This document shows positions 24,359-32,641 of a DNA stretch of 64,000 nucleotides, in pieces (the stretch's first letter is position 1; each line of letters opens with the position of its first letter). Source of the stretch: Sphingobium sp. CECT 9361 (GTDB lineage: Bacteria > Pseudomonadota > Alphaproteobacteria > Sphingomonadales > Sphingomonadaceae); the NCBI RefSeq assembly GCF_918741285.1, contig NZ_CAKKNC010000004.1:1-64000 (forward strand), given 5' to 3'. The position numbers and the translations under genes are program-made. The notes beneath the pieces are model-generated. The model was not told the DNA's origin and did not search any database. It saw only the letters and a list, made by a program, of their open reading frames with translations.

Positions 24359-24658
24359 TCAGCGCGACCAGATGAGGGCGTATTCGCCGGCGGTCTCGGT
24401 CTCGACCAGGGTGGCGTAGATCGGAGCCGGGAAGCTCGGATCGTCCAGCTTGACCGAGATGTAGTCGCGGCCCTCGCGGCTGGTCTTCTTCCAGGCGGCG
24501 CCGATGTCCATGTCGCCGGCGCTGATGCGGAAGTCGGGGGACTTCTCGCCTTCCTTCTCGACCGGGCGAAGGGTCGCCTTGGTGCTGAGGGTGAGCGTCT
24601 TGATGACGCCGTTGAACTCGCCCTTGCTGTTGGCGGTGAAGGTGCCGATCGTAGCCAT
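24359..24658 (-). CDS. DUF736 family protein (second copy)
   Basis: 99 residues from ATG 24658 with AGGAG seven to eight bases upstream. [84 protein letters not shown] is a full, typical DUF736. It is clearly different from the longer copy at 16743-17078 and closer to the common plasmid form. Function unknown. Confidence 0.92.
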   Translation of the reverse strand: MATIGTFTANSKGEFNGVIKTLTLSTKATLRPVEKEGEKSPDFRISAGDMDIGAAWKKTSREGRDYISVKLDDPSFPAPIYATLVETETAGEYALIWSR

Positions 24659-25045
24659 GTCGTAATCTCCTGCTTGCTCGGGCCACGCCCATCGCGGCCT
24701 CGATGGCTCGGCGTTGGTCGGGGCGCGATCGACCCCGCACCGCTTGCGGCTGGAACGCAGTGGAGGTTGGGCGGCGGGCGGCTTTTTTGCTTCGCGATGC
24801 AAAGCCGAAGGCGGCGGAAAAAAGCCGCCCGCCGCCCTTGCGGGAAGGCGATCAGCCTCGGTCAGACAAGCCATTGGAGAGGCCGTGTGGCGCGGCGACG
24901 GCAGTTCTCAGGTGGCGACAGGCGTGCTCGGCGAATCCGCAGCACCGGGCGCTTCGGTGGAAGGAGTATCCAGCCTCAGTCGCTCACGCGAGGACGGACG
25001 TGCGGGACAACAGGCGGGGCCGACGCCCGCTACCGGAGCGGCGGA
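24659..25045. repeat. 387-base gene-free stretch with a 20-bp-arm inverted repeat
   Basis: No convincing gene is seen. The notable feature is a perfect inverted repeat with 20-bp arms at 24769-24788 and 24818-24837, separated by 29 bases; each arm is GGGCGGCGGGCGG followed by CTTTTTT, so the stem is very GC-rich with an A/T section facing the loop. Transcribed toward DUF736 it would lie in a long 5' leader. Its role (attenuator, protein site or RNA stability) is open. Confidence 0.6.
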
Positions 25046-25711
25046 TCAGGCGCCGCCGCCAGGGGAAGGCTTCTGCGTGTCGCGCATGATCCGCGCCCAG
25101 GGGTTCAGGTCCGGCTCGGCGATCTTCGTCAGGGTGTTCGTATCGCGGTGCAGGAACGGCGTGTCACGCCCACGCACCAGCAGGCTGGTCTCGGACACAT
25201 AGCTCCATGAGCCGTCGGCGTGGAAATCGACTTCGATCTGATAGGAGTCCGTGCGGAAGGCCAGCTCAAGGAAGGTCGTCGAGCAGATCCCGTATTCGGT
25301 CTGGCCGCGCTCGGCCTTCAGGATCAGCTTGGTGGCGTCCGGCTCCGCCTGTCCCGCGGCGATGGCGATCTGGCCGCGCGGGATCGCCACGGTCTGGAGG
25401 ATGAGGCCGGTCGCCGGCTCCCACAGCCAGTAGCCGACCTGGTCGTGGAAGGCGATCTGCTCTTCCGTGGTGTTGATGTGGACGTGGTAGCGCAGGCCGT
25501 AGAAGAGCTGTGGACCGTTGGTCTGCGCGTCGATCGACTGAATCTCGATGCGCTCATAATAGTCCCGCTGTTCGGGTCCATCGGCCTTGGGGTTGAGATC
25601 GACGCCACGATGACCTTCCCATATCCCGGCCAAACGGCGGAGCGGTCCGAGATTAGCAAGGGTGTCGGAAGCTGCATCGGGTTCGGTGAAGATGTCGTCC
25701 GGTATATCCAT
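25046..25711 (-). CDS. nitrobindin-like heme-binding beta-barrel protein
   Basis: 221 residues. LGPLRRLAGIWEGHRGVDLNPKADGPEQRDYYERIEIQ is the opening of the THAP4/nitrobindin-like (FABP-like) barrel. LFYGLRYHVHINTTEEQIAFHDQVGYWLWEPATGLILQTVAIPRG and later beta strands complete it. Nitrobindins bind heme b and react with nitric oxide or peroxynitrite; the heme-ligand His cannot be assigned with certainty here. The gene lies alone among cargo genes of the element, divergent from the phosphate cotransporter gene. Confidence 0.8.
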   Translation of the reverse strand: MDIPDDIFTEPDAASDTLANLGPLRRLAGIWEGHRGVDLNPKADGPEQRDYYERIEIQSIDAQTNGPQLFYGLRYHVHINTTEEQIAFHDQVGYWLWEPATGLILQTVAIPRGQIAIAAGQAEPDATKLILKAERGQTEYGICSTTFLELAFRTDSYQIEVDFHADGSWSYVSETSLLVRGRDTPFLHRDTNTLTKIAEPDLNPWARIMRDTQKPSPGGGA

Positions 25712-25988
25712 ATGGTTCCTTCCTCTCGTCGGACTAGCAGCCTCCGTTCAGGGCGCTTCCGCGCCCGTCTCGATTCGTCTGTCGGAAATCGACCATAGCC
25801 AGCGCAACCGGGAATGTCGTGAACGGGCTCTGGTCGCCGGCCGTTCGACGCGGGCGCGCGCTCGCGGGTGACAATAGCGCCCCCGCATCGACGGGTGTCG
25901 CGCCTATTGAGGAGTATGATCGACGAGTATCACGCTGACCCTGCTCGATCTTGCCGGCATCGTCGCGCTTCTGCTGTGGGGCGTCCAC

Positions 25989-27578
25989 ATGGTCCAGACC
26001 GGCGCGCAGCGCGCGCTCGGGGCGGGGCTGCGATCCTTCCTGGCCCATCGACTCGGCAATCAGTTCAGCGCCTTCCTCGCCGGGCTCGGCGTCACCGCGC
26101 TGCTCCAGAGCAGCACCGCCACCGGCCTGATGCTCACCAGCTTCGCGTCCGAGGGACTGGTGGCGCTCGCGCCGGGCCTCGCCGTGATGCTGGGCGCCAA
26201 TGTCGGCACGACGCTGATCGTCCAGCTTCTCGCTTTCGAAATCTCGATCATCGCCCCGATCCTGGTGCTGATCGGCTATCTCCTGTTCCGGCGCGGACAG
26301 GCCGGGACGCGGGATTCGGGCCGCATCTTCATCGGCCTCGGGCTCATGCTGTTCGCCCTCCACCAACTCCTGAGCCTGCTCGACGCGCTCACGGCGATGG
26401 AGGCGACGCAGAGCTTCGTTGCGATGCTCTCGACCCATTTCGTCTTCATCGTCCTGCTCGGGATCGTCCTGACCTGGGCGTCGCATTCGAGCGTGGCGGT
26501 CGTGCTGCTCGCCATGTCGCTCGCGACCAAGGGCGCGCTGACCGTGCCCGCCGGGATCGCATTGGCGCTCGGCGCCAATATCGGCACGGCGATCAACCCG
26601 GTGCTGGAGGGCGGCGCGCGCGATCCCGGCGCCCGGCGGCTGCCGATCGGCAACCTGCTCAACCGCGTGGTCGGCGTGCTGGCGGTGTTGGCGATCTATC
26701 CGTGGGTCGCGCCGATAATCACGAGCATCGAGAGCGCGCCCGGCCGGGCCATCGCGAACTTCCACACCGGCTTCAATCTGGCGCTGGCGCTGATCTTCTT
26801 GCCCCTGCTTACGCCCTATGCGCGGCTTCTCGAACGGCTGCTGCCGTCGCGGCCCGAACAGGTCGGACCCGACACGCCGCGCTATCTCCAGTCGGTGGCG
26901 GTCGGCGCCCCGGTCACGGGGGCGCTCGCCGGCGCGACACGCGAGGCGTTGCACATGGCCGACGTGCTGGAGGAAATGCTGTCCGGCCTGCGCGAGGCGC
27001 TCGCCAACCCCAACCGCAGGCGGATCGAGGAGACGAAAGCGCTGGATGACCGGCTCGACCGGCTCAACCGTGCGATCAAGGAAAACCTGCTGGCGATCGA
27101 CACGGCGCGTCTGAACGAGGCGGACAATGAGAAGCTGGCCCGCATTCTCACCTTCTCAATCAATCTCGAACAGGCCGGCGACCTGATCGACCGCGGCCTG
27201 CTGGGCGTCGCCAATCGCCGGATCAAGCGGGGCCTGGCCTTTTCCCGTGAGGGGACGGCGGATCTGATCTCGCAGGTCGATCGACTCGTGGAGACGCTCC
27301 ACCAATCGACGGCGGTGTTCCTGAGCGGCGATGTGACGGCCGCGCGGGCGTTGGCGGCCGAGAAGGACGGGTTCCGCCGCCTGGAGGATGAAGCGACCGC
27401 CGCGCATTTCGACCGGCTGCGGTCGGGCAATGTGGAAACGGTGGAGACGAGCGCGCTGCATCTCGATGCGCTGCGCGATCTCAAGCGGGTCAGCGGCCAT
27501 CTGATCGAGGCGTCGGCCTATCCGATCCTCAAGCAACGGGGCGATCTGCTCCCCACAAGATTGCGGACCCTCAAATGA
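25989..27578 (+). CDS. Na/phosphate cotransporter family protein (NptA/YjbB-like) with PhoU-like tail
   Basis: 529 residues from ATG 25989. Two inverted repeats of the Na/Pi cotransporter fold are present (LGVTALLQSSTATGLM...GANVGTTLIVQLL and SHSSVAVVLLAMSLA...GANIGTAINPVLEGG). A helical PhoU-like cytoplasmic domain occupies about residues 320-520. The frame remains open upstream to 25920 and encodes the missing first helix (TLTLLDLAGIVALLLWGVH) but has no ATG/GTG/TTG. A well-placed GAGGAGT-ATG at 25916 is in another frame by one base. So the gene either starts at an unusual codon or carries a frameshift at its start. Confidence 0.8.
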   Translation: MVQTGAQRALGAGLRSFLAHRLGNQFSAFLAGLGVTALLQSSTATGLMLTSFASEGLVALAPGLAVMLGANVGTTLIVQLLAFEISIIAPILVLIGYLLFRRGQAGTRDSGRIFIGLGLMLFALHQLLSLLDALTAMEATQSFVAMLSTHFVFIVLLGIVLTWASHSSVAVVLLAMSLATKGALTVPAGIALALGANIGTAINPVLEGGARDPGARRLPIGNLLNRVVGVLAVLAIYPWVAPIITSIESAPGRAIANFHTGFNLALALIFLPLLTPYARLLERLLPSRPEQVGPDTPRYLQSVAVGAPVTGALAGATREALHMADVLEEMLSGLREALANPNRRRIEETKALDDRLDRLNRAIKENLLAIDTARLNEADNEKLARILTFSINLEQAGDLIDRGLLGVANRRIKRGLAFSREGTADLISQVDRLVETLHQSTAVFLSGDVTAARALAAEKDGFRRLEDEATAAHFDRLRSGNVETVETSALHLDALRDLKRVSGHLIEASAYPILKQRGDLLPTRLRTLK

Positions 27579-27582
27579 GCGA

Positions 27583-27620
27583 GCGGCCGCGCCCGGCAAA
27601 GGGCGCGGCCGCGGTTTTTT
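27583..27620 (+). terminator. intrinsic terminator after the Na/Pi cotransporter gene
   Basis: Perfect 12-bp stem (GCGGCCGCGCCC / GGGCGCGGCCGC), 6-base loop, followed by GGTTTTTT, directly after the stop at 27578. A textbook rho-independent terminator. Confidence 0.85.
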
Positions 27621-27674
27621 GAGGTGGCGACGGAAAGAAGGCCGGGACCGCTCGCGCGGCCCCGGCCCATGCCG

Positions 27675-29756
27675 TTATTCGGCGGCGACGGCATAGAACG
27701 CTTCGCCGTCCTCCGCTCCGGTATCGGGGGCCTCCGCTGCGAACGGCTGCTCCACGGTCCCGCTATCCCCGGCCTCGACGGGCGCAGGCTGGTCCACCTC
27801 CGGCTCGGGCGTCCGCAGCACGGCGGGAAGCCAGCCGGCCCCAGCCAGAAGCTGCTCGGCGGCTTGCGCCATGTCCGGCTTCTTCATGTCCGCAATCCGG
27901 CGCGCGGCATCCTCCGATACGCCTTCGGCGACGGCCTCCACGATATGCGCCTTGGTGACGCGGCCAAGGTAGCTGTCCACGGTGGGCGTCCAGTCCTTCG
28001 CCACATCCAGCGCCAGCGCGCGCGCCAGCCTGTCCGCCGTTTGCAGCGAGGGGGGCTTGCGATCCCACGGGAGGCGCAGGGCGTTGACGGTGCGGGACGC
28101 GCAATGCGCCAGCAGCGCCAGCCGCTCGTCGTCGTCCATCCCGACGACAAAGCTCCAAAGGTCGGCCACGTTACGCGGCATCCGCTCGGCCCAAGCCTCG
28201 TGTTGCTCGCTCGCTCGCGCCGCCAATGGGGTGTCCTCGATCCCGTCCGCGTGGCTGCCCAGCGGCGTCACGGTCGGACGAACCTCAAGGCAACCGGCCT
28301 CGGCATAGCTGTAGAACAGTTGCGCCGTGAGCGTGTGGGTCAGGGCGATCAAGGCCATGCCGGGGCGCTCTCCAAGGGCGACACGCAAGGCCAGCGTCCG
28401 ATGGGCGGACAGGTCGCGGGTGAGGCTGTCGGAAATCGGCTTGCCCGGTTCCCCGTCCTCTTCCTCGATCCCCTGCACGTCCTCGTCGCCGTCCTCGGCC
28501 TGCTCGTCCTCGACGGCTTCCCGCCCGATGGCTTCGCCTTCGCCCTCCTCCTCGGGCTGCGGGTCGGCCAGCGCCTCGTCCTCGGGCCGGACAAAGCCGC
28601 GCTCGAGACGGGGAACGCCGTCATGGGTCAGCACCACGAACACCCCGCCATGCGCGATCACGTTGGCGTCGTAGGCGTGGCGCTTCTCGGAGATCGCGTC
28701 GATCTCGTCGGAAATCGCCTCCAGCTTAGCCGCCACGTCCTCGGGCATCTCGTCATAGGACGAATAGCCCTCTGCCAGTTCGTCATGCGCGGTGGACAGG
28801 GCATCAAGTCGCGCCTCGTCCTCGTCGGACAGGGCGACGGTCTGCGGATAGAAGCGCCGCATCCCGTGTGCATGGGGATAGTCGATATGCGCTTCGGTCC
28901 ATTTCCAGCCCTCGGCCTGCACTTCGGCGGCAACCTCGCGCAGCTTCTCGATGGCGAGCATGTCGAGCAAGCCCACGTCCTCGAAGAAACCGCCCCGATC
29001 CTCGCTGAACAGGTCACGGATGATATTGCCACCCGCCTCGATATAGGCGTCGGCCCCGACGAACACCGCGCGCCGGTCGGTCGCCGGAACATTGCTCGCG
29101 ATCATGTCGCGGCGGATGATCCACGGCTCGCGATTGTGGTGCAGGTTCTCGAACACCTGCTCCTGACGGGCGTGGTCCTCGGTGATGGCGAAGGCCATAA
29201 GCTGGTCCAGCGTAAGGCCGTCCTCACGATAGACCTGCAACAGCTTCGGGCTGACAGCGCCCAAGCGAAGCCGCTGCTTCACCACATGGGCGGACACCCC
29301 GAACCGCGCGCCGATCTCTTCCGCGCCCCATCCCTTGTCGCGGGAAAGCTCCGCGAACCGCTCGAACTGGTCGGCGGGGTGCATCGGCGTCCGGGTGACA
29401 TTCTCGTCAAGGCTGACCTCGGCCGGATCATTCTGCGTGTCCAACCAGCAGCGGATGGCCTCCGACTTCCTGATCTGCTTGCGCTTGGCGCGCAGCAACT
29501 GCGCCTGTCTGCGGCCTTCGCCAGCGGTCACGAAATAGCAGCCCGTCGGCGTCCCGTCCGCCTTGACCTCGGGCTCCACGACAAGGTTCTGGATCATCCC
29601 CTTGTGCTGGATGGAAGCGGCCAGCGCCGCGATGGCGGCCTCCCCATGCGGCACCTTGCGGGCATTACGCGGGGACTTCTTGAGCTTGGCAAGCGGCACG
29701 AAAATCTCGATGCCGGACACAGGCTCGGCGGCTGCGGTTTCGGTAACAGCGTTCAT
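27675..29756 (-). CDS. large ParB/RepB-like nuclease-domain protein of mobile elements
   Basis: 693 residues from ATG 29756 (AAGGAG seven bases upstream; a GTG one codon earlier is possible). Residues 15-110 are a ParB N-domain (FVPLAKLKKSPRNARK...ALAASIQHKGMIQNLVV...TAGEGRRQAQLL). A ParB helix-turn-helix region follows (GWGAEEIGARFGVSAHVVKQRLRLGAVSPKLL). The long remainder includes an acidic stretch (EEEGEGEAIGREAVEDEQAEDGDEDVQG) and an unnamed C-terminal domain. It is much longer than chromosomal ParB; this type is common on plasmids and integrative elements. It may serve partition or single-strand DNA handling. No parA lies nearby. Confidence 0.88.
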   Translation of the reverse strand: MNAVTETAAAEPVSGIEIFVPLAKLKKSPRNARKVPHGEAAIAALAASIQHKGMIQNLVVEPEVKADGTPTGCYFVTAGEGRRQAQLLRAKRKQIRKSEAIRCWLDTQNDPAEVSLDENVTRTPMHPADQFERFAELSRDKGWGAEEIGARFGVSAHVVKQRLRLGAVSPKLLQVYREDGLTLDQLMAFAITEDHARQEQVFENLHHNREPWIIRRDMIASNVPATDRRAVFVGADAYIEAGGNIIRDLFSEDRGGFFEDVGLLDMLAIEKLREVAAEVQAEGWKWTEAHIDYPHAHGMRRFYPQTVALSDEDEARLDALSTAHDELAEGYSSYDEMPEDVAAKLEAISDEIDAISEKRHAYDANVIAHGGVFVVLTHDGVPRLERGFVRPEDEALADPQPEEEGEGEAIGREAVEDEQAEDGDEDVQGIEEEDGEPGKPISDSLTRDLSAHRTLALRVALGERPGMALIALTHTLTAQLFYSYAEAGCLEVRPTVTPLGSHADGIEDTPLAARASEQHEAWAERMPRNVADLWSFVVGMDDDERLALLAHCASRTVNALRLPWDRKPPSLQTADRLARALALDVAKDWTPTVDSYLGRVTKAHIVEAVAEGVSEDAARRIADMKKPDMAQAAEQLLAGAGWLPAVLRTPEPEVDQPAPVEAGDSGTVEQPFAAEAPDTGAEDGEAFYAVAAE

Positions 29757-30176
29757 CACACTTCTCCTTCAAAACCACACGCACCCCGGAATGGGGTGGG
29801 CGGCGAAAGAGCGACCGGCAGGCCCGGCGGCGGAGCCGGGACGCACCCGAAGGGCTGGAACAAAGAGAAGGTAAGCGCGGCCACGCGCGTTGCGGCCCGG
29901 CGCGGCGGGCCTAAAGGGAAGCGACGCCCATCCCATAGCGGGAGTGCAACGATCAACGCGATCGGGCCGGCGAACGCCCTGGCGCGATTTCCGCAGAGGG
30001 AAGAACCCCGATCCGCATGGCGGATTGACCCATGGGCGCACGAGCGCCCCACGCCAGTCCGGTCGTCACCCGCATGGGATGAGACCCGTCAGGGACTCGG
30101 TCGAAGCGCAGCGGAGATAGGGCGGCGGTCCCGCAGGGAGGCGCCATGACTTTCACATCACTACTTCTCTCTTGCA
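29757..30176. other. gene-free leader/spacer between ParB-like gene and cargo island
   Basis: About 420 bases without a supportable gene. The left 380 bases are very GC-rich and would be the 5' leader of the ParB-like gene; the last 50 bases turn AT-rich toward the palindromes at 30177-30212. The change in composition marks the start of the cargo island at 30.2 kb. I see no RNA gene in it. Confidence 0.6.
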
Positions 30177-30193
30177 TGTCGGAATATCCGACA
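30177..30193. promoter_or_regulatory. palindromic operator candidate 1 of the protease island
   Basis: Perfect inverted repeat TGTCGGA-ata-TCCGACA. It ends 39 bases before the start of the first island gene, in the only AT-rich part of the spacer. It is a good candidate for the binding site of the XRE protein encoded at 30568-30942. Confidence 0.55.
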
Positions 30194-30212
30194 CTACATA
30201 TAGCCTATGTAG
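30194..30212. promoter_or_regulatory. palindromic operator candidate 2 of the protease island
   Basis: Perfect inverted repeat CTACATA-tagcc-TATGTAG, immediately next to the first palindrome and 20 bases before the first ATG. Two different adjacent palindromes could bind two regulators, or one could overlap the promoter. Inference from position. Confidence 0.5.
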
Positions 30213-30232
30213 GCAAATCGTGCGAGGCGTAG

Positions 30233-30571
30233 ATGGCGACAATTGCACCTACCAAGCCGGTTACGGTAGCATTCCCCACGAACGACGTCATTGCGACGCT
30301 CGTGGCTGAGCTGATCGAAGTGGCAAAGGCGGAGGCGCAGGTTCGCGGCATTCCGCTTCCCCCGGATAATCCGAAGATCATCAAGGCTCCCATTCCGATG
30401 GATTCGCTGTCGGTCGTCGACACGCTGTGTGCGCTTGAACCTGTTGTCGGCTTCGAACTGCGCGAGAGCATCGTCCGCACGGGTGGCTACAGTTCGATCG
30501 AAGCTGCGCTCGAACATCTTGTCCCCAAGATCGAGCGCGTATGGATTCGCAAGAAAGGATCGAAACCATGA
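30233..30571 (+). CDS. acyl-carrier-like small protein (DSL motif)
   Basis: 112 residues, not matched to a named family by me. Residues 55-100 read IPMDSLSVVDTLCALEPVVG, then FELRESIVRTGGYSSIEAALEHL, which follows the acyl-carrier-protein pattern: D-S-L (Ser58, where phosphopantetheine would attach), hydrophobic helix, E-x-x-x-G-x-E-L, then a final helix. The N-terminal 50 residues are a separate helix and a Pro-rich linker, and the C-terminus is basic (RKKGSKP). It is the first gene of the island operon, and its stop overlaps the XRE start (ATGA). It may be a carrier, a decoy substrate or an adaptor; all are inference. Confidence 0.6.
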   Translation: MATIAPTKPVTVAFPTNDVIATLVAELIEVAKAEAQVRGIPLPPDNPKIIKAPIPMDSLSVVDTLCALEPVVGFELRESIVRTGGYSSIEAALEHLVPKIERVWIRKKGSKP

Positions 30572-30942
30572 CCAATCTCGCATTGCGTCACGAGGACGAC
30601 GAGGAGGAGCGGCGACGCTTGGGGGAGCGACTGCGCGAGGCCCGGAAATATCTGGGCCTGAAACAAGAAGAGGTAGCGGCCTATCTCAAGATCCCGCGCA
30701 CGGGACTCACCGATATTGAAAACGGGCAGCGCCGCGTCGAGGCGATCGAGTTGACTCGGCTCGCGCGGCTGTATCGGCAGTCGGTAGGCTATTTCACTGG
30801 CGAGGACGAAGCCTCGGCCAGCCTGCCGGCAGATGTCGCACATTTGGCGCGGCGCGTTGCCGATCTGTCCACGCAGGACCGCGAAGAGCTTGGCCGCTTC
30901 GCCGACTATCTGCGCGCGCGGTCAGGCGGAGGACAGAGCTGA
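30568..30942 (+). CDS. XRE-family regulator paired with an ImmA/IrrE protease
   Basis: 124 residues from ATG 30568 (overlap with the preceding stop). Residues about 17-70 are an XRE helix-turn-helix (LGERLREARKYLGLKQEEVAAYLKIPRTGLTDIENGQRRVEAIELTRLARLY), followed by SVGYFTGED and a helical tail (LARRVADLSTQDREELGRFADYLRAR). XRE repressors encoded beside ImmA/IrrE proteases are commonly inactivated by that protease. It is the probable repressor of this operon through the palindromes at 30177-30212. Confidence 0.88.
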   Translation: MTNLALRHEDDEEERRRLGERLREARKYLGLKQEEVAAYLKIPRTGLTDIENGQRRVEAIELTRLARLYRQSVGYFTGEDEASASLPADVAHLARRVADLSTQDREELGRFADYLRARSGGGQS

Positions 30943-30944
30943 CC

Positions 30945-31955
30945 ATGGCGCTCGACTACGCGAGCGCGGTTCGCGCCGGGGCCATGGCCGCTGGGCGGCT
31001 ACATCGGCAGTTGAATACGCGCGAAGTGATTGAACAGCAGGGCGGCAATGTCGATGTGTTCAGCGCGATCCACGCGGTCGATCTGCCGTTATTGCTCCGG
31101 CCACTCAAGGGGCTGCTCGGTGCCTATCTGAGCGCGCCGGCGCATGGCGTCTTGGTGACGACGGAGCGGCCAATGAGCATTCAGCGCTTCACGGCCGCTC
31201 ACGAGCTGGGCCATTTCTCGATGCAACATCAACCCAGTCTGGATGACGAAAGCATCTTGCGGCGGATGCCGAACTCGCCCGAGCCCGGTGGGCTGTTTCA
31301 GGAAACCGAGGCGGACGCCTTTGCTATCGCCTTCATGATGCCAAAATGGCTGATCCTGTCACACAGCGCGCGCCAGGATTGGCAGGTCGATGATTTCCGC
31401 CGTCCCAACGTCGTGTATCAACTCTCGCTGCGCTTGGGGGCCAGCTACGAAGCGACGTGCCGAACGCTGCTGCGCTACAATCTGATCTCGCAATCGACCA
31501 TGACCGATCTGCTGCGGACGCAGCCGCGTGCGCTGAAGGTCGATCTGCTCAAGGATTATCGACCAGCCAATTATCGTGGCGACGTCTGGCTCCTAACCGA
31601 ACGCGATGCCGGCACGAGAATCGACGGGAGCCGCAACGACCTGTTCGTGCTCCGGCTCAAGGAGCATAGCGGTGGCGGGTATCTGTGGGATTTTGACCAG
31701 CTTATCGCGAGCGGCTTTGCCATCGTTCGCGACGACCGCGAAGCGGTCGATGCTGATGGGATCGGCGGGCCGATCGTTCGGCGGGTCACGGCCGCCATTG
31801 AAGCGGCACAACGGGGTCGGATGTCGATCGAGGAACGGCGGCCATGGCAGCCGGTGCCGGCGTTGGCCCATTTGACGTTCGACTTCGACCTGACCGGCCC
31901 CGAACCCGAAGGTCTTTCGCGCGCCGAGCGGCGGCATCTGCTTGAGGCCGCCTAG
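30945..31955 (+). CDS. ImmA/IrrE metallopeptidase fused to a chagasin-like (I42) cysteine-peptidase inhibitor
   Basis: 336 residues. Residues 30-185 are an M78 (ImmA/IrrE) zinc peptidase: RFTAAHELGHFSMQH gives HELGH at 86-90, and FQETEADAFA supplies the third ligand, Glu near 122. Residues 225-320 form a second domain with the three inhibitory loops of chagasin-type inhibitors in order: GGGYLW (243-248, loop 2), DGIGGP (271-276, loop 4) and ERRPW (297-301, loop 6), between beta-strand-like segments. I42 inhibitors block papain-family peptidases, and the next gene encodes one. So the protein probably holds that peptidase in check and also cleaves the XRE repressor. The fusion is read from motifs only. 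Confidence 0.85.
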   Translation: MALDYASAVRAGAMAAGRLHRQLNTREVIEQQGGNVDVFSAIHAVDLPLLLRPLKGLLGAYLSAPAHGVLVTTERPMSIQRFTAAHELGHFSMQHQPSLDDESILRRMPNSPEPGGLFQETEADAFAIAFMMPKWLILSHSARQDWQVDDFRRPNVVYQLSLRLGASYEATCRTLLRYNLISQSTMTDLLRTQPRALKVDLLKDYRPANYRGDVWLLTERDAGTRIDGSRNDLFVLRLKEHSGGGYLWDFDQLIASGFAIVRDDREAVDADGIGGPIVRRVTAAIEAAQRGRMSIEERRPWQPVPALAHLTFDFDLTGPEPEGLSRAERRHLLEAA

Positions 31956-31960
31956 CTCCC

Positions 31961-32641
31961 ATGATCGAGATCACGACCGATCTTCGGCCCTTGTTGGGTG
32001 CTGCGCGCGATCAGGGAGCGCGACCTACCTGCTTGGCCTTTGCCGCAAGCGATGCTCATGCCGGGCTGCGTGATGGATGGGCGCCGCTATCCTGCGAATT
32101 TGCCTTCTATCATGCCCAGCGACGTGCGGGCCGATCGCCGGCACAAGGCGCGCTGCTGTCGGCGATGCTCGATGCGCTGCGCGGCGACGGACAACCTGAA
32201 GAACATGGCTGGCCCTATCTTGAAGCCGTCCCCGAAGATCACGGCCTGTGGAACCCGCCTGCTGTGGTCGGGGATCGCTATGGGCGCGATGGCCAGCCGG
32301 GGACGAAGAATCTCGCCTCGATCATCGCCTTGCTCGACACGGGTCGGCCAGTCGTGATTCTGACGATGCTCTCGCGCTCCTTCTTCATGCCGACAGGCGA
32401 TGGTGTCGTCGATCCGGCCAATGACGAGCAGCCTGAGGCGAGCCAGCGCCATGCCGTGATCGCCGTAGGCCACGGCAAGGTCGACGGCACAGCCGCAATT
32501 CTCGTCCGCAATAGCTGGGGTACGGGATGGGGCCTCGACGGACATGCATGGCTCACGGAAAGGTTCCTGGCGCCGCGGCTCTTCGCCACAGCGAATTTGA
32601 TGGAGGCAGTCGATGTATCTTCCAGTACCCTCGCAGCCTGA
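31961..32641 (+). CDS. cytoplasmic papain-like (C1-family) cysteine peptidase
   Basis: 226 residues. The papain residues are in order: Gln18 and Cys24 (DQGARPTCLAFAAS), His164 (QRHAVIAVGHG) and Asn184 (LVRNSWGTGWGLDGHAWL). There is no signal peptide and no inhibitory propeptide; residue 10 is already next to the catalytic part. The enzyme would therefore be made active in the cytoplasm and need an external inhibitor. The previous gene, five bases upstream, encodes a chagasin-like inhibitor domain. The target protein is unknown. It overlaps the next gene by 29 bases. Confidence 0.88.
   Translation: MIEITTDLRPLLGAARDQGARPTCLAFAASDAHAGLRDGWAPLSCEFAFYHAQRRAGRSPAQGALLSAMLDALRGDGQPEEHGWPYLEAVPEDHGLWNPPAVVGDRYGRDGQPGTKNLASIIALLDTGRPVVILTMLSRSFFMPTGDGVVDPANDEQPEASQRHAVIAVGHGKVDGTAAILVRNSWGTGWGLDGHAWLTERFLAPRLFATANLMEAVDVSSSTLAA

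Noticed and set aside
25734..26954. 406-codon minus-strand frame opposite the Na/Pi cotransporter gene
   Set aside because: Highly charged low-complexity translation (Gln/Arg/Asp-rich) from a shadow frame of a membrane protein gene.
27624..30149. 841-codon plus-strand open frame opposite the ParB-like gene
   Set aside because: It is the antisense shadow of a GC-rich gene; its translation has no recognisable domain, while the minus strand has clear ParB motifs and a ribosome site.
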